Shown here: one piece after another, positions 41,495 through 51,160 of the stretch
How positions within the stretch are numbered: the first letter of the stretch is position 1
Layout of the letters: every line of letters starts with the position of its first letter
DNA from: Parasphingopyxis sp. CP4
GTDB lineage: Bacteria; Pseudomonadota; Alphaproteobacteria; Sphingomonadales; Sphingomonadaceae
DNA length: 64,000 nt
Direction: 5' to 3'
Assembly: GCF_013378055.1 (NCBI RefSeq)
Contig: NZ_CP051130.1
Coordinates: 2,730,001 to 2,794,000, forward strand
Program-made: the position numbers and the translations under genes
Notes under the pieces: generated by a model
Database searches by the model: none
What the model saw: the letters and a program-made list of their open reading frames with translations, nothing else
What the model was told of the DNA's origin: nothing

Positions 41495-42585
41495 GCGGCT
41501 TCCTTTGCCTCTTCGAACTGGAGCGGGATATCGATTTCAACGCAGAAACCGCCCTCATCGTTCGCTTTGATTTCAAATCTTTGTTCTTCACCAAAAGCCT
41601 GGACCAGACGGTCCCGGATATTGGCCAGCCCCACACCCGTTGAAGAGTGGCGTGTCACGGCCCCCTCTTGCAAGCCCGGTCCGGTGTCGGACACGGTGAT
41701 CTGCACGCGATTTCCGACCTGTTGCGCTGAAATCTTGATTTCGGCGCCCTCTTCCTGCGGCGTCACGGCATATTTGATCGCATTCTCGACCAGCGGCTGA
41801 AGCAGCAATGACGGCAGCCTTGCCCGGGTCACACGCGGATCGATATCGAAACTGGGCCGTAACCGATCTTCGAACCGCATTCTCTCTATTTCGAGATAGA
41901 GCTTCAAAGTTTCAACCTCCTGCGCCAGCGGGACGCGCGCGGTTGGCTCATTCGCCAAGGTATAGCGGAGGAAGGAGGAGAGGCGCGACAGCATCGCATT
42001 GGCACGCTCGGTTTGCTTCAGCAGCACCAGGGTCGATATGGAATTCAAGGTGTTGAACAGGAAATGCGGATTAAGCTGATAGCGCAGCATCGCCAGATGG
42101 GCGTTGGAGCTTTGGGTTTCGAGCCGCAGCAGCTGATCATTCTGTTCTTCGATCAAGATGTAGAAATTAATCCCGTAATAGAGCCCCGCCCAGGCCACCA
42201 GCAGCGTGAAATCAAGCAGGATGGCGCCGAAAAACTGCAATCCTGACGGCATTTCACCGCCGCGATAGAAAGCCGTGAAGGCCCAAACCTCGATAAAAGA
42301 GAATATCGCCGAGGCAATCAGCACCACGGTCACCGAACCGCCCCAGGTCACCCGCGGCGTGCGATCGATAAGCTGGCGGAAGATCACCGCCATGATCAAC
42401 GTGAGGCAATAGCCGGTCGCCGTCGCAATCGCTGTCGGCAAAATAAAGAGCGGGCCCATATTGTTGGCGATCCCACCCAGCGAGCGCAGGATAAAATAGC
42501 CTGACCAGCCAACCGACTGGAGCACCCAAAAGGCTCGGTTTTTGTCCACAAAGAACGGTTTTTTGGTCAGGTCTTCAAGCGCCAT
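41491..42585 (-). CDS. Sensor histidine kinase, LytS/YehU-like
   Basis: A 364-residue kinase. About four TM segments occupy residues 20-145, followed by a short coil and the His-kinase region with H174 in L-N-P-H-F-L-F-N-T-L. The ATPase part has E-N-A-I-K-Y (N box) and D-T-G-P-G-L with G-V-G-L-A-N-I-R (G boxes). No PAS or other sensor domain is present; the membrane part is probably the sensor. Partner of the LytTR regulator in the same operon. Confidence 0.94.
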   Translation of the reverse strand: MALEDLTKKPFFVDKNRAFWVLQSVGWSGYFILRSLGGIANNMGPLFILPTAIATATGYCLTLIMAVIFRQLIDRTPRVTWGGSVTVVLIASAIFSFIEVWAFTAFYRGGEMPSGLQFFGAILLDFTLLVAWAGLYYGINFYILIEEQNDQLLRLETQSSNAHLAMLRYQLNPHFLFNTLNSISTLVLLKQTERANAMLSRLSSFLRYTLANEPTARVPLAQEVETLKLYLEIERMRFEDRLRPSFDIDPRVTRARLPSLLLQPLVENAIKYAVTPQEEGAEIKISAQQVGNRVQITVSDTGPGLQEGAVTRHSSTGVGLANIRDRLVQAFGEEQRFEIKANDEGGFCVEIDIPLQFEEAKEAA

Positions 42586-42672
42586 TGGGGCCTTCTAGTC
42601 GATTTCAGATGGGGCGGGAAGCAATTGCGGGTTTCGACTGCCCGTGCACCGGGGGCAAATCATCGTGTGAAA

Positions 42673-42700
42673 TGTCACTCTACTGTCACATAGATGTCGC
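42673..42700 (+). promoter_or_regulatory. Pho box upstream of pstS (three 11-bp-phased repeats)
   Basis: TGTCAC at 42673, TGTCAC at 42684 and TGTCGC at 42695 are spaced exactly 11 bases apart. This is the direct-repeat layout of PhoB sites (consensus CTGTCAT repeated each 11 bp). It lies about 65 bases before the pstS start, so PhoB activation under phosphate starvation is expected. Confidence 0.8.
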
Positions 42701-42764
42701 ATTAGGCGCTTCAAGGGCGGCCGCACCGGATGCGCCCATTTGCACATCAACGATGGAGGAAAAT

Positions 42765-43811
42765 GTGCGCGCTCCAATTACTGGACTGATGGCGGCTATG
42801 GCCGTGACGCTTACGGCTTGTGGTGGCGGTGGCAGCTCTGATGGTGGCGTTCGCGCGATCACGGTTGTCGGCAGCTCGACGGTCTATCCCTTTACCCGTG
42901 CGGTGGCCGAAAATTTCGCCCGCAACAATCCTGATTTCGGCTCGCCGGTCGTGGAATCGACGGGCACTGGCGGTGGTATGGAACTGTTCTGCGCCGGTGT
43001 CGGCACTGAGCATCCCGACCTCGCCAACGCATCGCGTCGGATCAAGGATACTGAATTTGCCAATTGCCAGGCCAATGGCGTCGACCAGATCATCGAATTG
43101 CAGGTTGGCATTGACGGTCTCGCCGTTGTGGCATCGCCGGACGGCCCCGAAATGAGCCTCACCCGCGCACAGATCTATCAAGCGCTGGCTGCCGAACCTT
43201 GGGGTGAAGAGCAGACCGCTGAGACCTGGTCAGACATCGATGCCTCGCTCCCTGATACGCCGATCCGCGTCTATGGCCCGCCGACGACGAGCGGCACCCG
43301 TGACGCCTTTATCGAGCTGATCATGGAAGCCGGTTGCGAAACCAATGCGGCGATGGAAGCGCTTGAGGAAGAAGACGAAGATCGCAAAGATCAGGTCTGC
43401 ACCTCGATCCGCGAAGATCAGTCCTTCATCGAAGCCGGTGAGAATGACAATTTGATCATCCAGCGCGTTTCGCAGAATCCGGGCTATCTTGGCCTGCTGG
43501 GCTATAGCTTCCTTGCTGAAAATGAAGGCGAAGTGATCGGCGTTTCAATTGATGGTGTCGCTCCGACCTATGACAGCATCGCAAGCTTTGATTATCCGGG
43601 CGCGCGTCCGTTGTTTGTCTATGTGAAGGGCAACCATCTGGAGGCAATCCGCGGCCTGCGCGAGTTTGTTGCTGAATATGTCTCGGCCTGGGGCCCGGAG
43701 GGCTATCTGGTCGGCGAAGGCATGATTTCGAACCCGGATGAGGTCCGGGCCAACTATGCGGCTGCGGCAGAAGCCATGACCGTATTGACGGAGGAAGATC
43801 TTCAAAACTAA
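42765..43811 (+). CDS. pstS: Phosphate ABC transporter substrate-binding lipoprotein
   Basis: The start chosen is GTG 42765 because GGAGGA lies just upstream and the signal then reads VRAPITGLMAAMAVTLTAC with a lipobox; ATG 42753 lacks a ribosome site. The 348-residue product is a PstS-type binding protein: ITVVGSSTVYPFTRAVAENFARN (phosphate-contacting S-S-T), VVESTGTGGGMELFCAG, then PPTTSGTRDAF. An acidic insert (AMEALEEEDEDRKDQ) is unusual. It captures phosphate in the periplasm for PstCAB, which is absent here. A terminator follows. Confidence 0.92.
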   Translation: MRAPITGLMAAMAVTLTACGGGGSSDGGVRAITVVGSSTVYPFTRAVAENFARNNPDFGSPVVESTGTGGGMELFCAGVGTEHPDLANASRRIKDTEFANCQANGVDQIIELQVGIDGLAVVASPDGPEMSLTRAQIYQALAAEPWGEEQTAETWSDIDASLPDTPIRVYGPPTTSGTRDAFIELIMEAGCETNAAMEALEEEDEDRKDQVCTSIREDQSFIEAGENDNLIIQRVSQNPGYLGLLGYSFLAENEGEVIGVSIDGVAPTYDSIASFDYPGARPLFVYVKGNHLEAIRGLREFVAEYVSAWGPEGYLVGEGMISNPDEVRANYAAAAEAMTVLTEEDLQN

Positions 43812-43830
43812 GGTCTTTCTATCGAAAATG

Positions 43831-43866
43831 AAGGGGGTTGGACGGTCCGCCGTCCGCCCCCTTTTT
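43831..43866 (+). terminator. Rho-independent terminator after pstS
   Basis: The stem AAGGGGG-TT-GGACGG pairs with CCGTCC-G-CCCCCTT across a four-base loop, followed by a T run (CTTTTTG). It separates pstS from phoU, so phoU must have its own promoter, consistent with the second Pho box. Confidence 0.85.
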
Positions 43867-43905
43867 GTAATGCTCAATGATCGATTGCCTCAGAAGCAAG
43901 ATTCC

Positions 43906-43922
43906 TGTAACATAACTGTCAT
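43906..43922 (+). promoter_or_regulatory. Pho box upstream of phoU
   Basis: TGTAAC at 43906 and TGTCAT at 43917 are spaced 11 bases and both are preceded by C (CTGTAAC, CTGTCAT), matching the PhoB direct-repeat consensus. They lie about 30 bases before the phoU start. Confidence 0.7.
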
Positions 43923-43952
43923 ATTTGTTGCGTTTTATCCGGAGAATCCATC

Positions 43953-44651
43953 ATGGCCAGCGAGATGAAGCATACCGTTTCCGCCTTCGACGAAGAGTTG
44001 AGTGCGTTGCGCGCGGACATGTTGGAGCTTGGTTGGCGCACTTCTTTGGCGATGGAAGATGCCATTCGGGCGCTGGAAGACCGAGACAATAAGCTCGCCA
44101 AGGCGGTCGTTAAGGGGGATCGGGAAATTGACGCGTTGGCAGCTCAAGTCGAAACTGCAGCGGTTAACATCATCGCGCTGCGTGCGCCGATGGCAGATGA
44201 TTTGCGAACCCTGGTTTCTGCGATCAAGATTAGCGCGATCCTTGAACGGACCGCTGATTATGCCCGCAACATTGCCCGGCGCGTGCCGAGCATTAAGGCG
44301 AAATACCCCAAGAAATTGCGCAAGACGATCGCCACGATGAATGATGCGGCAAAGGAAATGCTCGTCGATGTTGTGCGGGCCTATTCCGAAGGCGATGTCG
44401 CGCTGGCCGCTGATGTCTGCAAGCGCGACGATATTGTTGATGACCTGCATGACGAGCTCAGCAAGATGCTGATCGAGTTCATGATCGAGAAGCCTGACCA
44501 GATCAGCCAGGCCGCGCATCTGCTATTTGTCAGCAAACATCTCGAGCGGATCGGCGACCAGGCGACCAATATCGCCGAGATGGTCACCTATTCGGTCACC
44601 GGAACCCAGGCCAAGGCGCCTGACGTGGAGAGCACCAAGCTCGCTGCGTAA
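43953..44651 (+). CDS. phoU: Phosphate signalling regulator PhoU
   Basis: A 232-residue all-helical protein with two PhoU repeats. The metal-binding E-x-x-x-D motifs are seen as AILERTADYARNIARR and KHLERIGDQATNIAEMV. PhoU links the Pst transporter to the PhoR kinase and restrains the Pho regulon when phosphate is ample. It normally sits at the end of a pstSCAB-phoU operon; here it directly follows pstS, separated by a terminator. Confidence 0.95.
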   Translation: MASEMKHTVSAFDEELSALRADMLELGWRTSLAMEDAIRALEDRDNKLAKAVVKGDREIDALAAQVETAAVNIIALRAPMADDLRTLVSAIKISAILERTADYARNIARRVPSIKAKYPKKLRKTIATMNDAAKEMLVDVVRAYSEGDVALAADVCKRDDIVDDLHDELSKMLIEFMIEKPDQISQAAHLLFVSKHLERIGDQATNIAEMVTYSVTGTQAKAPDVESTKLAA

Positions 44652-44764
44652 ATCAAAGGGCGCCCCGGTCCGCCGAGCCCCGGTGTCGTTTCCGGTCTCT
44701 CCAACATAACGAAACATGACAAGCCGTTGGCCATCTGTCACGCTTGGTCAAACAGGAGAGACAT

Positions 44765-45730
44765 ATGACCCAGGATCGCAGGACATTTGGCGCTGAAACC
44801 ACGGCTGATGACGTGTTGGACGGCATCGACCTGAGCGACAAGCTGGCGTTGGTCACAGGCGGCGCTTCAGGGCTTGGGACGGAGACAGCGCGGGCGCTGG
44901 CTGCGCGGGGCGCGGGCATCGTAATAGCCGCACGTAATGTCGAGAAGGGCGAGGAGGCCGCCCAGACCATACGGGACGCTGTTGAAGGAGCTTCCGTCGA
45001 GGTTATCGCCCTCGATCTTGCCTCGCTCGACAGCATTCGCAGCGCCGCACAGGCCTTTCTCGCCACCCATGACCGGCTTGACCTGCTGGTCAACAATGCC
45101 GGCGTGATGGCCTGTCCGCCGCTCAAGACGGCCGACGGCTTCGAGATGCAGTTCGGCACCAATCATCTGGGCCATTTCCTGTTTACCAACCTCATAGCAT
45201 CAGCGCTGATCGCCGCCGCCCCATCACGCATCGTCAACCTCAGCTCACGTGGGCACCACCGCGATACCGTGCATTTCGAAGACCTGCATTTTGCCGAGCG
45301 CGACTATGACAAATGGCAATCCTATGGCCAGTCCAAGACCGCCAATATCCTGTTCACGGTCGGCCTTGATGCGCGGCTCAAGGATAAGGGCGTGCGGGCC
45401 TATGCGGTGCATCCGGGCGGTATCGTCACCAATCTCGGCCGGCACCTGAACGACGATGATGTGAAGTTCCTGATGGCGCAGATGCAGAAGAATAGCGGCG
45501 GCAACGCGGCTCTCAAATCCATTCCGCAAGGCGCGGCAACGAGCTGCTACGCGGCCACCGCGCCGGAGCTGGAGGGCCAGGGCGCGGTCTATCTCGAAGA
45601 CTGCCATGTCGCGGCGGTCGACGACGAGAATATGGCCGGCGGCGTGCGATCCTATGCGCTTGACCCGGATACGGCCGAAAAGCTTTGGGCCGTGTCCGAA
45701 GATCTGGTGGGGGACCGTTTCGCCTATTAG
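44765..45730 (+). CDS. Short-chain dehydrogenase, WWOX/retinol-dehydrogenase-like
   Basis: The ATG at 44765 has CAGGAGAGACAT upstream; 321 residues. T-G-G-A-S-G-L-G-T-E nucleotide loop, N-N-A-G-V-M, catalytic S-S-R-G and Y-G-Q-S-K are all present. The set DLASLDSIRSAAQAFLATHDRLDLLVNNAGVMACPP and FEMQFGTNHLGHFLFTNLI is typical of the long SDRs related to WWOX, retinol and protochlorophyllide reductases. Substrate unknown; lipophilic alcohols or ketones are likely. It is placed between phoU and a porin gene, probably by chance. Confidence 0.9.
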   Translation: MTQDRRTFGAETTADDVLDGIDLSDKLALVTGGASGLGTETARALAARGAGIVIAARNVEKGEEAAQTIRDAVEGASVEVIALDLASLDSIRSAAQAFLATHDRLDLLVNNAGVMACPPLKTADGFEMQFGTNHLGHFLFTNLIASALIAAAPSRIVNLSSRGHHRDTVHFEDLHFAERDYDKWQSYGQSKTANILFTVGLDARLKDKGVRAYAVHPGGIVTNLGRHLNDDDVKFLMAQMQKNSGGNAALKSIPQGAATSCYAATAPELEGQGAVYLEDCHVAAVDDENMAGGVRSYALDPDTAEKLWAVSEDLVGDRFAY

Positions 45731-45754
45731 GCGAGAGCGCCCCCCGAACGATCC

Positions 45755-47158
45755 CTAGAAATCAAACTCGGCCCGCGCGCCGACGACGTCGACACTGTAA
45801 TCCGTGTCGCCATTGGGGAGCGCGATTGCCGCATCGTCATAGGCGATATGGCTGTAATTGATCATGAAGCGCGCATGGTCGATCGGCGTCCAGATCAGCG
45901 ACAGGCCGAACAGATCCTGCTCACCGCCAATGATCCCGGCATCCGAAAGGTCCAGGCGATCATAGCGCGCATTGATCTGCACCGCGCCAATGCCGCCTTC
46001 GTCGATCGTCCGCGCCGGGCGGGTCCGCTGGAACTTGCCGCTGGAATAGCCGCGCGAATCCCCGCCGGTCAGGAAATAGCCGGCCTCGACATAGCCGCCG
46101 AAAAAGGTCGGATTGGCCATGCCGGGAATATCCGCATTCATCCAATGCGCCTCGGCCACCGCATGGAAGGGCCCATGGATCACCGCGGTCTCGATGCCAT
46201 AGCTGGTTTCCTCCGCCACATTCAGCGCGCCGGTATTGATGAAGCGCGTGTCCGTGCCGTGATAGGCAGGGCGCTGGCGATAGCGCGCACCCGGATTGTC
46301 CTGCAGGTCCCGGTGGTGGAATGACCCACCCAGATGGAGCTGCGTGCCATTGAGGTCCGGACTATAGGTCGCCCGCGTATCGAAGGAATAGGCGTTGACG
46401 CTATCATCGGTGAGATCGTTGATATTCGCCGTAAACACGCCGCCATCCCAGCGGAAATCGCCATTGGCATAGTTGACCGAGATGCCAACCCGCCGCTCAA
46501 AGCCGAACGCATCGGTAAAGCCGGCGCGCTCCATAAAGCTGATGAAGCGGCTGCTGGTCAGCTCCTCCAGGCTCTGGAACGTGTTGTGCTGCCCGACGGT
46601 GAACTCGAAATCCCCGGCATCATAGCCCAGGATCGCATCGGTCACATCGACATCATTATCGGCAAAATCGACCTCGATCTTATATTCAAAGCCACCCGGA
46701 ATCGCGCCGCGCGCACCCAGGCGAACCCGGCGGATTTCGCTCGAAAAGCCAAGCCCCGGATCGTTGAGATTGCCGGGATCCGAAACGCTCGCACCATCGA
46801 TCATCGCGCGACCAAAGGGCCGGAAATCCCAGCCATCCGCCGTCCGCGTACGCGGCGCTGCGCCAAAGCTCGTGCGCGGCTGGGCGGCGACGGCTTCGCT
46901 CGCCGCGTTCGCCGCAACCTGCGCCTCGCCCGCCGCCGTTTCGGCTGCTGCTGCGGTCGCCTGTGCCGCTGCCGCCTGATTGGCGACCCCGGCCTGCGAT
47001 CCGACCAGCTGCTCGACCAAAGCTTCGAGCGTCTGCACGCGATCGCGCAGCTCAGTCAGCTCTGCCTGGACTTCCGGCGGCACATCCTCGGCCAAAGCCG
47101 GTGTGCTGGCGAGCAACGCGGCTGTCGATGCCGACAGCGCAAGGGCGATATGTTTCAT
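45755..47158 (-). CDS. Phosphate-selective porin OprP/OprO-like
   Basis: A 467-residue outer-membrane protein with a signal peptide (MKHIALALSASTAALLASTPALA). It has an N-terminal coiled coil (LTELRDRVQTLEALVEQLV) and an Ala-rich stretch before a beta-barrel that ends in the terminal Phe. Segments such as GFSSEIRRVRLGARGAIPGGFEYKIEVDFADNDVDVTDAILGY match the OprP/OprO family. Nearness to pstS-phoU suggests phosphate or polyphosphate uptake, and a weak Pho-like repeat lies upstream. Confidence 0.9.
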   Translation of the reverse strand: MKHIALALSASTAALLASTPALAEDVPPEVQAELTELRDRVQTLEALVEQLVGSQAGVANQAAAAQATAAAAETAAGEAQVAANAASEAVAAQPRTSFGAAPRTRTADGWDFRPFGRAMIDGASVSDPGNLNDPGLGFSSEIRRVRLGARGAIPGGFEYKIEVDFADNDVDVTDAILGYDAGDFEFTVGQHNTFQSLEELTSSRFISFMERAGFTDAFGFERRVGISVNYANGDFRWDGGVFTANINDLTDDSVNAYSFDTRATYSPDLNGTQLHLGGSFHHRDLQDNPGARYRQRPAYHGTDTRFINTGALNVAEETSYGIETAVIHGPFHAVAEAHWMNADIPGMANPTFFGGYVEAGYFLTGGDSRGYSSGKFQRTRPARTIDEGGIGAVQINARYDRLDLSDAGIIGGEQDLFGLSLIWTPIDHARFMINYSHIAYDDAAIALPNGDTDYSVDVVGARAEFDF

Positions 47159-47193
47159 TATGATGAAGCTCCGATGACAAACTCATCCCGCCT

Positions 47194-47212
47194 CTATGAC
47201 GCCTTTGTTACG
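47194..47212 (-). promoter_or_regulatory. Possible degenerate Pho box upstream of the porin
   Basis: On the minus strand CGTAAC is followed 11 bases later by CGTCAT, the spacing expected for a PhoB repeat though both half sites differ from CTGTCAT. It lies about 36 bases upstream of the porin start. Context (phosphate porin, pstS, phoU) supports it more than the sequence does. Confidence 0.3.
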
Positions 47213-47414
47213 TCCCCATGATCATTCTGTTTCGGTAATGTGACAAACGCGGCCAAGCGCGACGGCGCGGCGGCAAGGGCGGCGCGCACTGCGACACTTT
47301 GGATGACACTGGTTGACAGGGGTCGGGGGTGCCGTGGGGGCGCCCCTGTTGGAAAAATAGGATCGCGGGATGGAGACCGGGGTGCGGACGGGCGGCAAAG
47401 GCAGGGAGAGCGGC

Positions 47415-49235
47415 CTACTCCTCCCCCATCTTCAGCGCCGCAATGAATGCTTCCTGTGGGATGCTGACGTTTCCGTATTCCCGCATCTTCGCCTTGCCCT
47501 TTTTCTGCTTCTCCAGCAGCTTCTTCTTGCGCGAGATGTCGCCGCCATAGCATTTCGCGGTCACGTCTTTGCGCATGGCGCCGATGGTTTCGCGCGCGAT
47601 GACCTTGCCGCCGATGGCGGCCTGGATAGGGATCTTGAACAGGTGGCGCGGGATGAGATCCTTCAATCGCTCGCACATATGGCGGCCGCGGGCTTCGGCG
47701 GCGGCGCGGTGGACGATCATGCTGAGCGCGTCGACCGGTTCCTGATTAACGAGGATGTTCATCTTGACGAGATCGCCTTCGCGATGGCCGATCGGCTCAT
47801 AATCGAATGACGCATAGCCGCGGCTGATGCTTTTCAGCCGGTCGTAAAAGTCGAACACCACTTCGTTGAGCGGGAGCTCATAGACCAGCTGGGCGCGGCC
47901 GCCGACATAGGTGAGCTGCTTCTGGATGCCGCGGCGATCTTGGCAGAGTTTGAGGATCGGGCCGAGATAATCGTCCGGCACATAGATGGTCGCCTTGATC
48001 CACGGCTCCTCGATCATCGCGATCTGGGTCGGGTCCGGCATATCGGCCGGGTTGTGCAATTCCATAACATCCGACTGCCCTGAGCCTGTCGAATGGGTCA
48101 TGGTGAGCTTGTAGACCACGCTCGGCGCGGTCGTGATCAGATCGAGATCATATTCGCGGGTCAGCCGCTCCTGGATGATTTCGAGGTGAAGCAGGCCAAG
48201 GAATCCGGCGCGGAACCCCTGGCCCAGCGCGGCGCTCGTCTCCATCTCGAAGGTAAAGCTCGCATCATTGAGGCGCAGCTTGGAGATGGATTCGCGCAAT
48301 TTCTCGAAATCCGCCGCATCGACCGGGAACAGCCCGCAAAAGACGACCGACTGGACTTCCTTATAGCCGGGCAGGGCTTGCGGAGCGGGGTTTTTGACGG
48401 TGGTGATGGTATCGCCGACCGCAGTATCCGCCACTTCCTTGATCTGGGCTGTGATAAAGCCGATCTCGCCCGGGCCGAGCGCTTCGAGCTGCTCGATCTT
48501 GGGGCGCATGCAGCCGACGCGGTCCACCAGATGCTGGGTGCCGTTCTGCATGAACTTGATCTGCTGACCTTTTTTGAGGGTGCCATCGATCACGCGGACG
48601 AGGATCACGACGCCGAGATAGGGATCATACCAGCTATCGACGAGCATCGCCTTCAATGGCGCATCGGCATCGCCACCGGGCGGCGGGATTTTCTGGACGA
48701 TCTGTTCGAGGATTTCGGAAATGCCCTCGCCGGTCTTGGCGCTGGCGAGTACGGCCTCGTCGGCCGGGATGCCGATGATATCCTCAATCTCCGCCCGGAC
48801 GCTTTCGGGGTCGGCGGCGGGGAGGTCGATCTTGTTGATGACGGGCACGATCTCATGATCATGCTCGATCGACTGATAGACATTGGCGAGCGTCTGCGCT
48901 TCCACGCCCTGCGCCGCATCGACGACGAGCAGCGCGCCTTCACAGGCGGCAAGGCTGCGGGATACTTCGTACGCGAAATCGACATGGCCCGGCGTGTCCA
49001 TGAGCGAGAGTTCATAGGTCTCGCCATCTTCGGCCGTGTAATTGAGGCGCACGGTCTGGGCCTTGATGGTGATGCCGCGCTCGCGCTCGATATCCATATT
49101 ATCGAGCACTTGTTCTTCCATCTCGCGCTCGGACAGGCCGCCAGTTTGCTGGATCAGCCGATCGGCCAGGGTGGATTTGCCATGGTCGATATGCGCGATG
49201 ATGCTGAAGTTGCGGATTTTCGATAGATCAGTCAT
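47415..49235 (-). CDS. lepA: Elongation factor 4 (LepA)
   Basis: A 606-residue translational GTPase that back-translocates or remodels stalled ribosomes. G1 is A-H-I-D-H-G-K-S-T (14-22), G3 D-T-P-G-H-V-D and G4 N-K-I-D. The C-terminal lysine-rich domain ([45 protein letters not shown]) is specific for LepA. Full length, no defects. Confidence 0.98.
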   Translation of the reverse strand: MTDLSKIRNFSIIAHIDHGKSTLADRLIQQTGGLSEREMEEQVLDNMDIERERGITIKAQTVRLNYTAEDGETYELSLMDTPGHVDFAYEVSRSLAACEGALLVVDAAQGVEAQTLANVYQSIEHDHEIVPVINKIDLPAADPESVRAEIEDIIGIPADEAVLASAKTGEGISEILEQIVQKIPPPGGDADAPLKAMLVDSWYDPYLGVVILVRVIDGTLKKGQQIKFMQNGTQHLVDRVGCMRPKIEQLEALGPGEIGFITAQIKEVADTAVGDTITTVKNPAPQALPGYKEVQSVVFCGLFPVDAADFEKLRESISKLRLNDASFTFEMETSAALGQGFRAGFLGLLHLEIIQERLTREYDLDLITTAPSVVYKLTMTHSTGSGQSDVMELHNPADMPDPTQIAMIEEPWIKATIYVPDDYLGPILKLCQDRRGIQKQLTYVGGRAQLVYELPLNEVVFDFYDRLKSISRGYASFDYEPIGHREGDLVKMNILVNQEPVDALSMIVHRAAAEARGRHMCERLKDLIPRHLFKIPIQAAIGGKVIARETIGAMRKDVTAKCYGGDISRKKKLLEKQKKGKAKMREYGNVSIPQEAFIAALKMGEE

Positions 49236-49290
49236 TTGCCGCGCTCCTTAGCACGGGCAGCGCGCGCGGCAATCCGCTAAAACAGGCGAG

Positions 49291-50172
49291 TCAGTCGTTC
49301 ATTGTCGGGATCGCCTGCTCGATAAATTCGCGGGTCAGCACATATTTGGGATCGGTGCGCGTGGCCGCGTCGATCATCTGCGCATCCTCGCCCACCAATA
49401 TGCGCCATTCCTCTGCGCGCACGCCATCAAGGATGATCTTGGCAGCTTCGGCGGGTGGCAGGCCATTGTCGCGGAAATCCTCCATGCTTTGTTGCCGCTC
49501 TTCCTCGGTTTCGCCGGGGGCCAGCACATCGGAAATGCCATGTTCGCGCGCGGAGTTGAGGGCGATCGAAGTGCCGATATGGCCGGGCATCACAACGCTC
49601 GCCTTCACATGCGGCGCGTTGATCGCAAGATCGGTCAGCAGCGATTCGGTAAAACCCTTCACCGCGAACTTGGCAGCGCAATAGGCGGTGTGTGGGGTAT
49701 CCGGGCCGATCGTCGCCCAGAAGCCGTTTACCGAGCTGACATTGATGATGTGCCCTTCATTGGCTTTCACGAGCAGCGGCATGAAGGCGCGCGCATTGAG
49801 ATACACGCCGTCCCAGCAGACGTTGAAGGTGCGTTCCCATTTCGCCCGGTCATCGGCAACGAAGCTACCTGCACCGGCAACGCCGGCATTGTTGAAGAGC
49901 AAGTGGATATGGTCTTCACCGATTTCGGCGAGCACATGATCGCGAAAGGCAATCACATCGTCCTCGTTGCTGACATCGGCGCGAAAGCTGGTGATCTTGG
50001 CGCCCTGGGTCGCTTCGGCTTCGGCAAGACGACAGGTTTCGGCCATATCCTCTTCGCTGATATCGCACAGCGCGATGGAACAGCCCTCGGCGACAAGCTG
50101 CAACACAAGCGCGCGCCCGATACCCGATCCGCCGCCGGTGACGACCGCGATCTTGCCAGAAAAATCCTTCAT
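49291..50172 (-). CDS. Short-chain dehydrogenase/reductase
   Basis: A 293-residue classical SDR: T-G-G-G-S-G-I-G at the N-terminus, NNAGVAG, catalytic Ser in SSVNGF and Y-C-A-A-K. The long C-terminal part (GETEEERQQSMEDFRDNGLPPAEAAKIILDGVRAEEWRILVGEDAQMIDAATR) is typical of the SDR subset found with CoA-ester enzymes in sphingomonads. It overlaps the crotonase gene by four bases (ATGA), so both likely act on one pathway. Substrate unknown. Confidence 0.92.
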   Translation of the reverse strand: MKDFSGKIAVVTGGGSGIGRALVLQLVAEGCSIALCDISEEDMAETCRLAEAEATQGAKITSFRADVSNEDDVIAFRDHVLAEIGEDHIHLLFNNAGVAGAGSFVADDRAKWERTFNVCWDGVYLNARAFMPLLVKANEGHIINVSSVNGFWATIGPDTPHTAYCAAKFAVKGFTESLLTDLAINAPHVKASVVMPGHIGTSIALNSAREHGISDVLAPGETEEERQQSMEDFRDNGLPPAEAAKIILDGVRAEEWRILVGEDAQMIDAATRTDPKYVLTREFIEQAIPTMND

Positions 50173-51008
50173 GCTCTCTCATCCTTGTCCTGGTGTTCCA
50201 TCCATTGATCCGGATTTACGGTGTCCGGATCGGCCCGTGCTTCCCGATGTGTATCTGCTGCATGCGCCATCAGCACCTGGGCTTCCTTGGTCTGCATCAA
50301 TTCCATGAAAAGCGCGCTCTCACGCGTGAGGATATCCTTGTCGACGGGTGTGCCCGCCTCGCGCACCAGCGTCTTGATATGCGCAACGGCCAGCGGGGGG
50401 CGCGCGGTGATTTCGCGCGCGATCGCAATGGCGCGATCGAGCGCGCTGTCCTCGCTGTCTTCGGCAACAAGCTCTTCGAAAATCCCGAGCGCGTGCGCTT
50501 CCGACGGAGATACGAGCCGCGCGCGCAGCATCATCTCAAGCGCTCGGCCCCGCCCGACAATCTCGGTCAGCCTCTGCGTGCCGCCAGCGCCCGGCAGGAT
50601 GCCGACGGATATTTCGGGGAGCCCATATCGATAGGGTCCGTCTTTCGCGACGCGCATGTCGCAGGCGAGTGCAAATTCGAACCCGCCGCCAGCCGCCGAT
50701 CCGTTCAATGCGGCGATTACGGGTTTAGGCAACTCGCCAAGTTCCAACAATATGTCGTCCATATTGGCGTCCCAGGCCTCGCCCTCCTTGCCGCTCGCGA
50801 TATCGTCCAGCTCCTCAAGCGAGAAATGCCGGATGAATATTTCCTCATCAGTACCAGTGAATATGACCGCGCGAACATCATCCTCGCGCAATCGCGGGAG
50901 CATCGCATGGAGCTCGTTCATCGTCTGCGGGGTCATGACCTGAAGCGGCGGATTGGCGAAATGGACGATTGCCAAGCCATCGCTGATATCCAGTGTCAGA
51001 TGCGCCAT
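50169..51008 (-). CDS. Enoyl-CoA hydratase/isomerase family protein
   Basis: Two adjacent ATGs exist; the second (51008) has GGGAGG at the better spacing and gives 279 residues. It has both hydratase glutamates: E111 in G-G-G-F-E and E132 in L-P-E-I, with the NGSAAGGGFE oxyanion turn and GILPGAGGTQRL. This contrasts with the crotonase at 3098. It probably hydrates an enoyl-CoA; the coupled SDR could then oxidise the product. The C-terminus (HREARADPDTVNPDQWMEHQDKDERA) is longer than in standard hydratases. Confidence 0.92.
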   Translation of the reverse strand: MAHLTLDISDGLAIVHFANPPLQVMTPQTMNELHAMLPRLREDDVRAVIFTGTDEEIFIRHFSLEELDDIASGKEGEAWDANMDDILLELGELPKPVIAALNGSAAGGGFEFALACDMRVAKDGPYRYGLPEISVGILPGAGGTQRLTEIVGRGRALEMMLRARLVSPSEAHALGIFEELVAEDSEDSALDRAIAIAREITARPPLAVAHIKTLVREAGTPVDKDILTRESALFMELMQTKEAQVLMAHAADTHREARADPDTVNPDQWMEHQDKDERA

Positions 51009-51160
51009 CATGATCCTCCCGGCGACGACGGGCGCTCTGCGCGCTCTCACATCACCGCCGCGCCATTGGTAACCAACAGATGCGGAAAGGAAAGGCTGAA
51101 GGAGAGGATTTCTCGCTGAAAATCGGAAACTGGATCAGCTGGGCAGGGGTCAGGCCTCTG

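Noticed and set aside
46334-47221. 295-codon plus-strand frame
   Set aside because: Antisense to the porin; Arg- and Ala-rich with no recognisable domain.
48093-49226. 377-codon plus-strand open frame
   Set aside because: Antisense to lepA; composition typical of a shadow frame.
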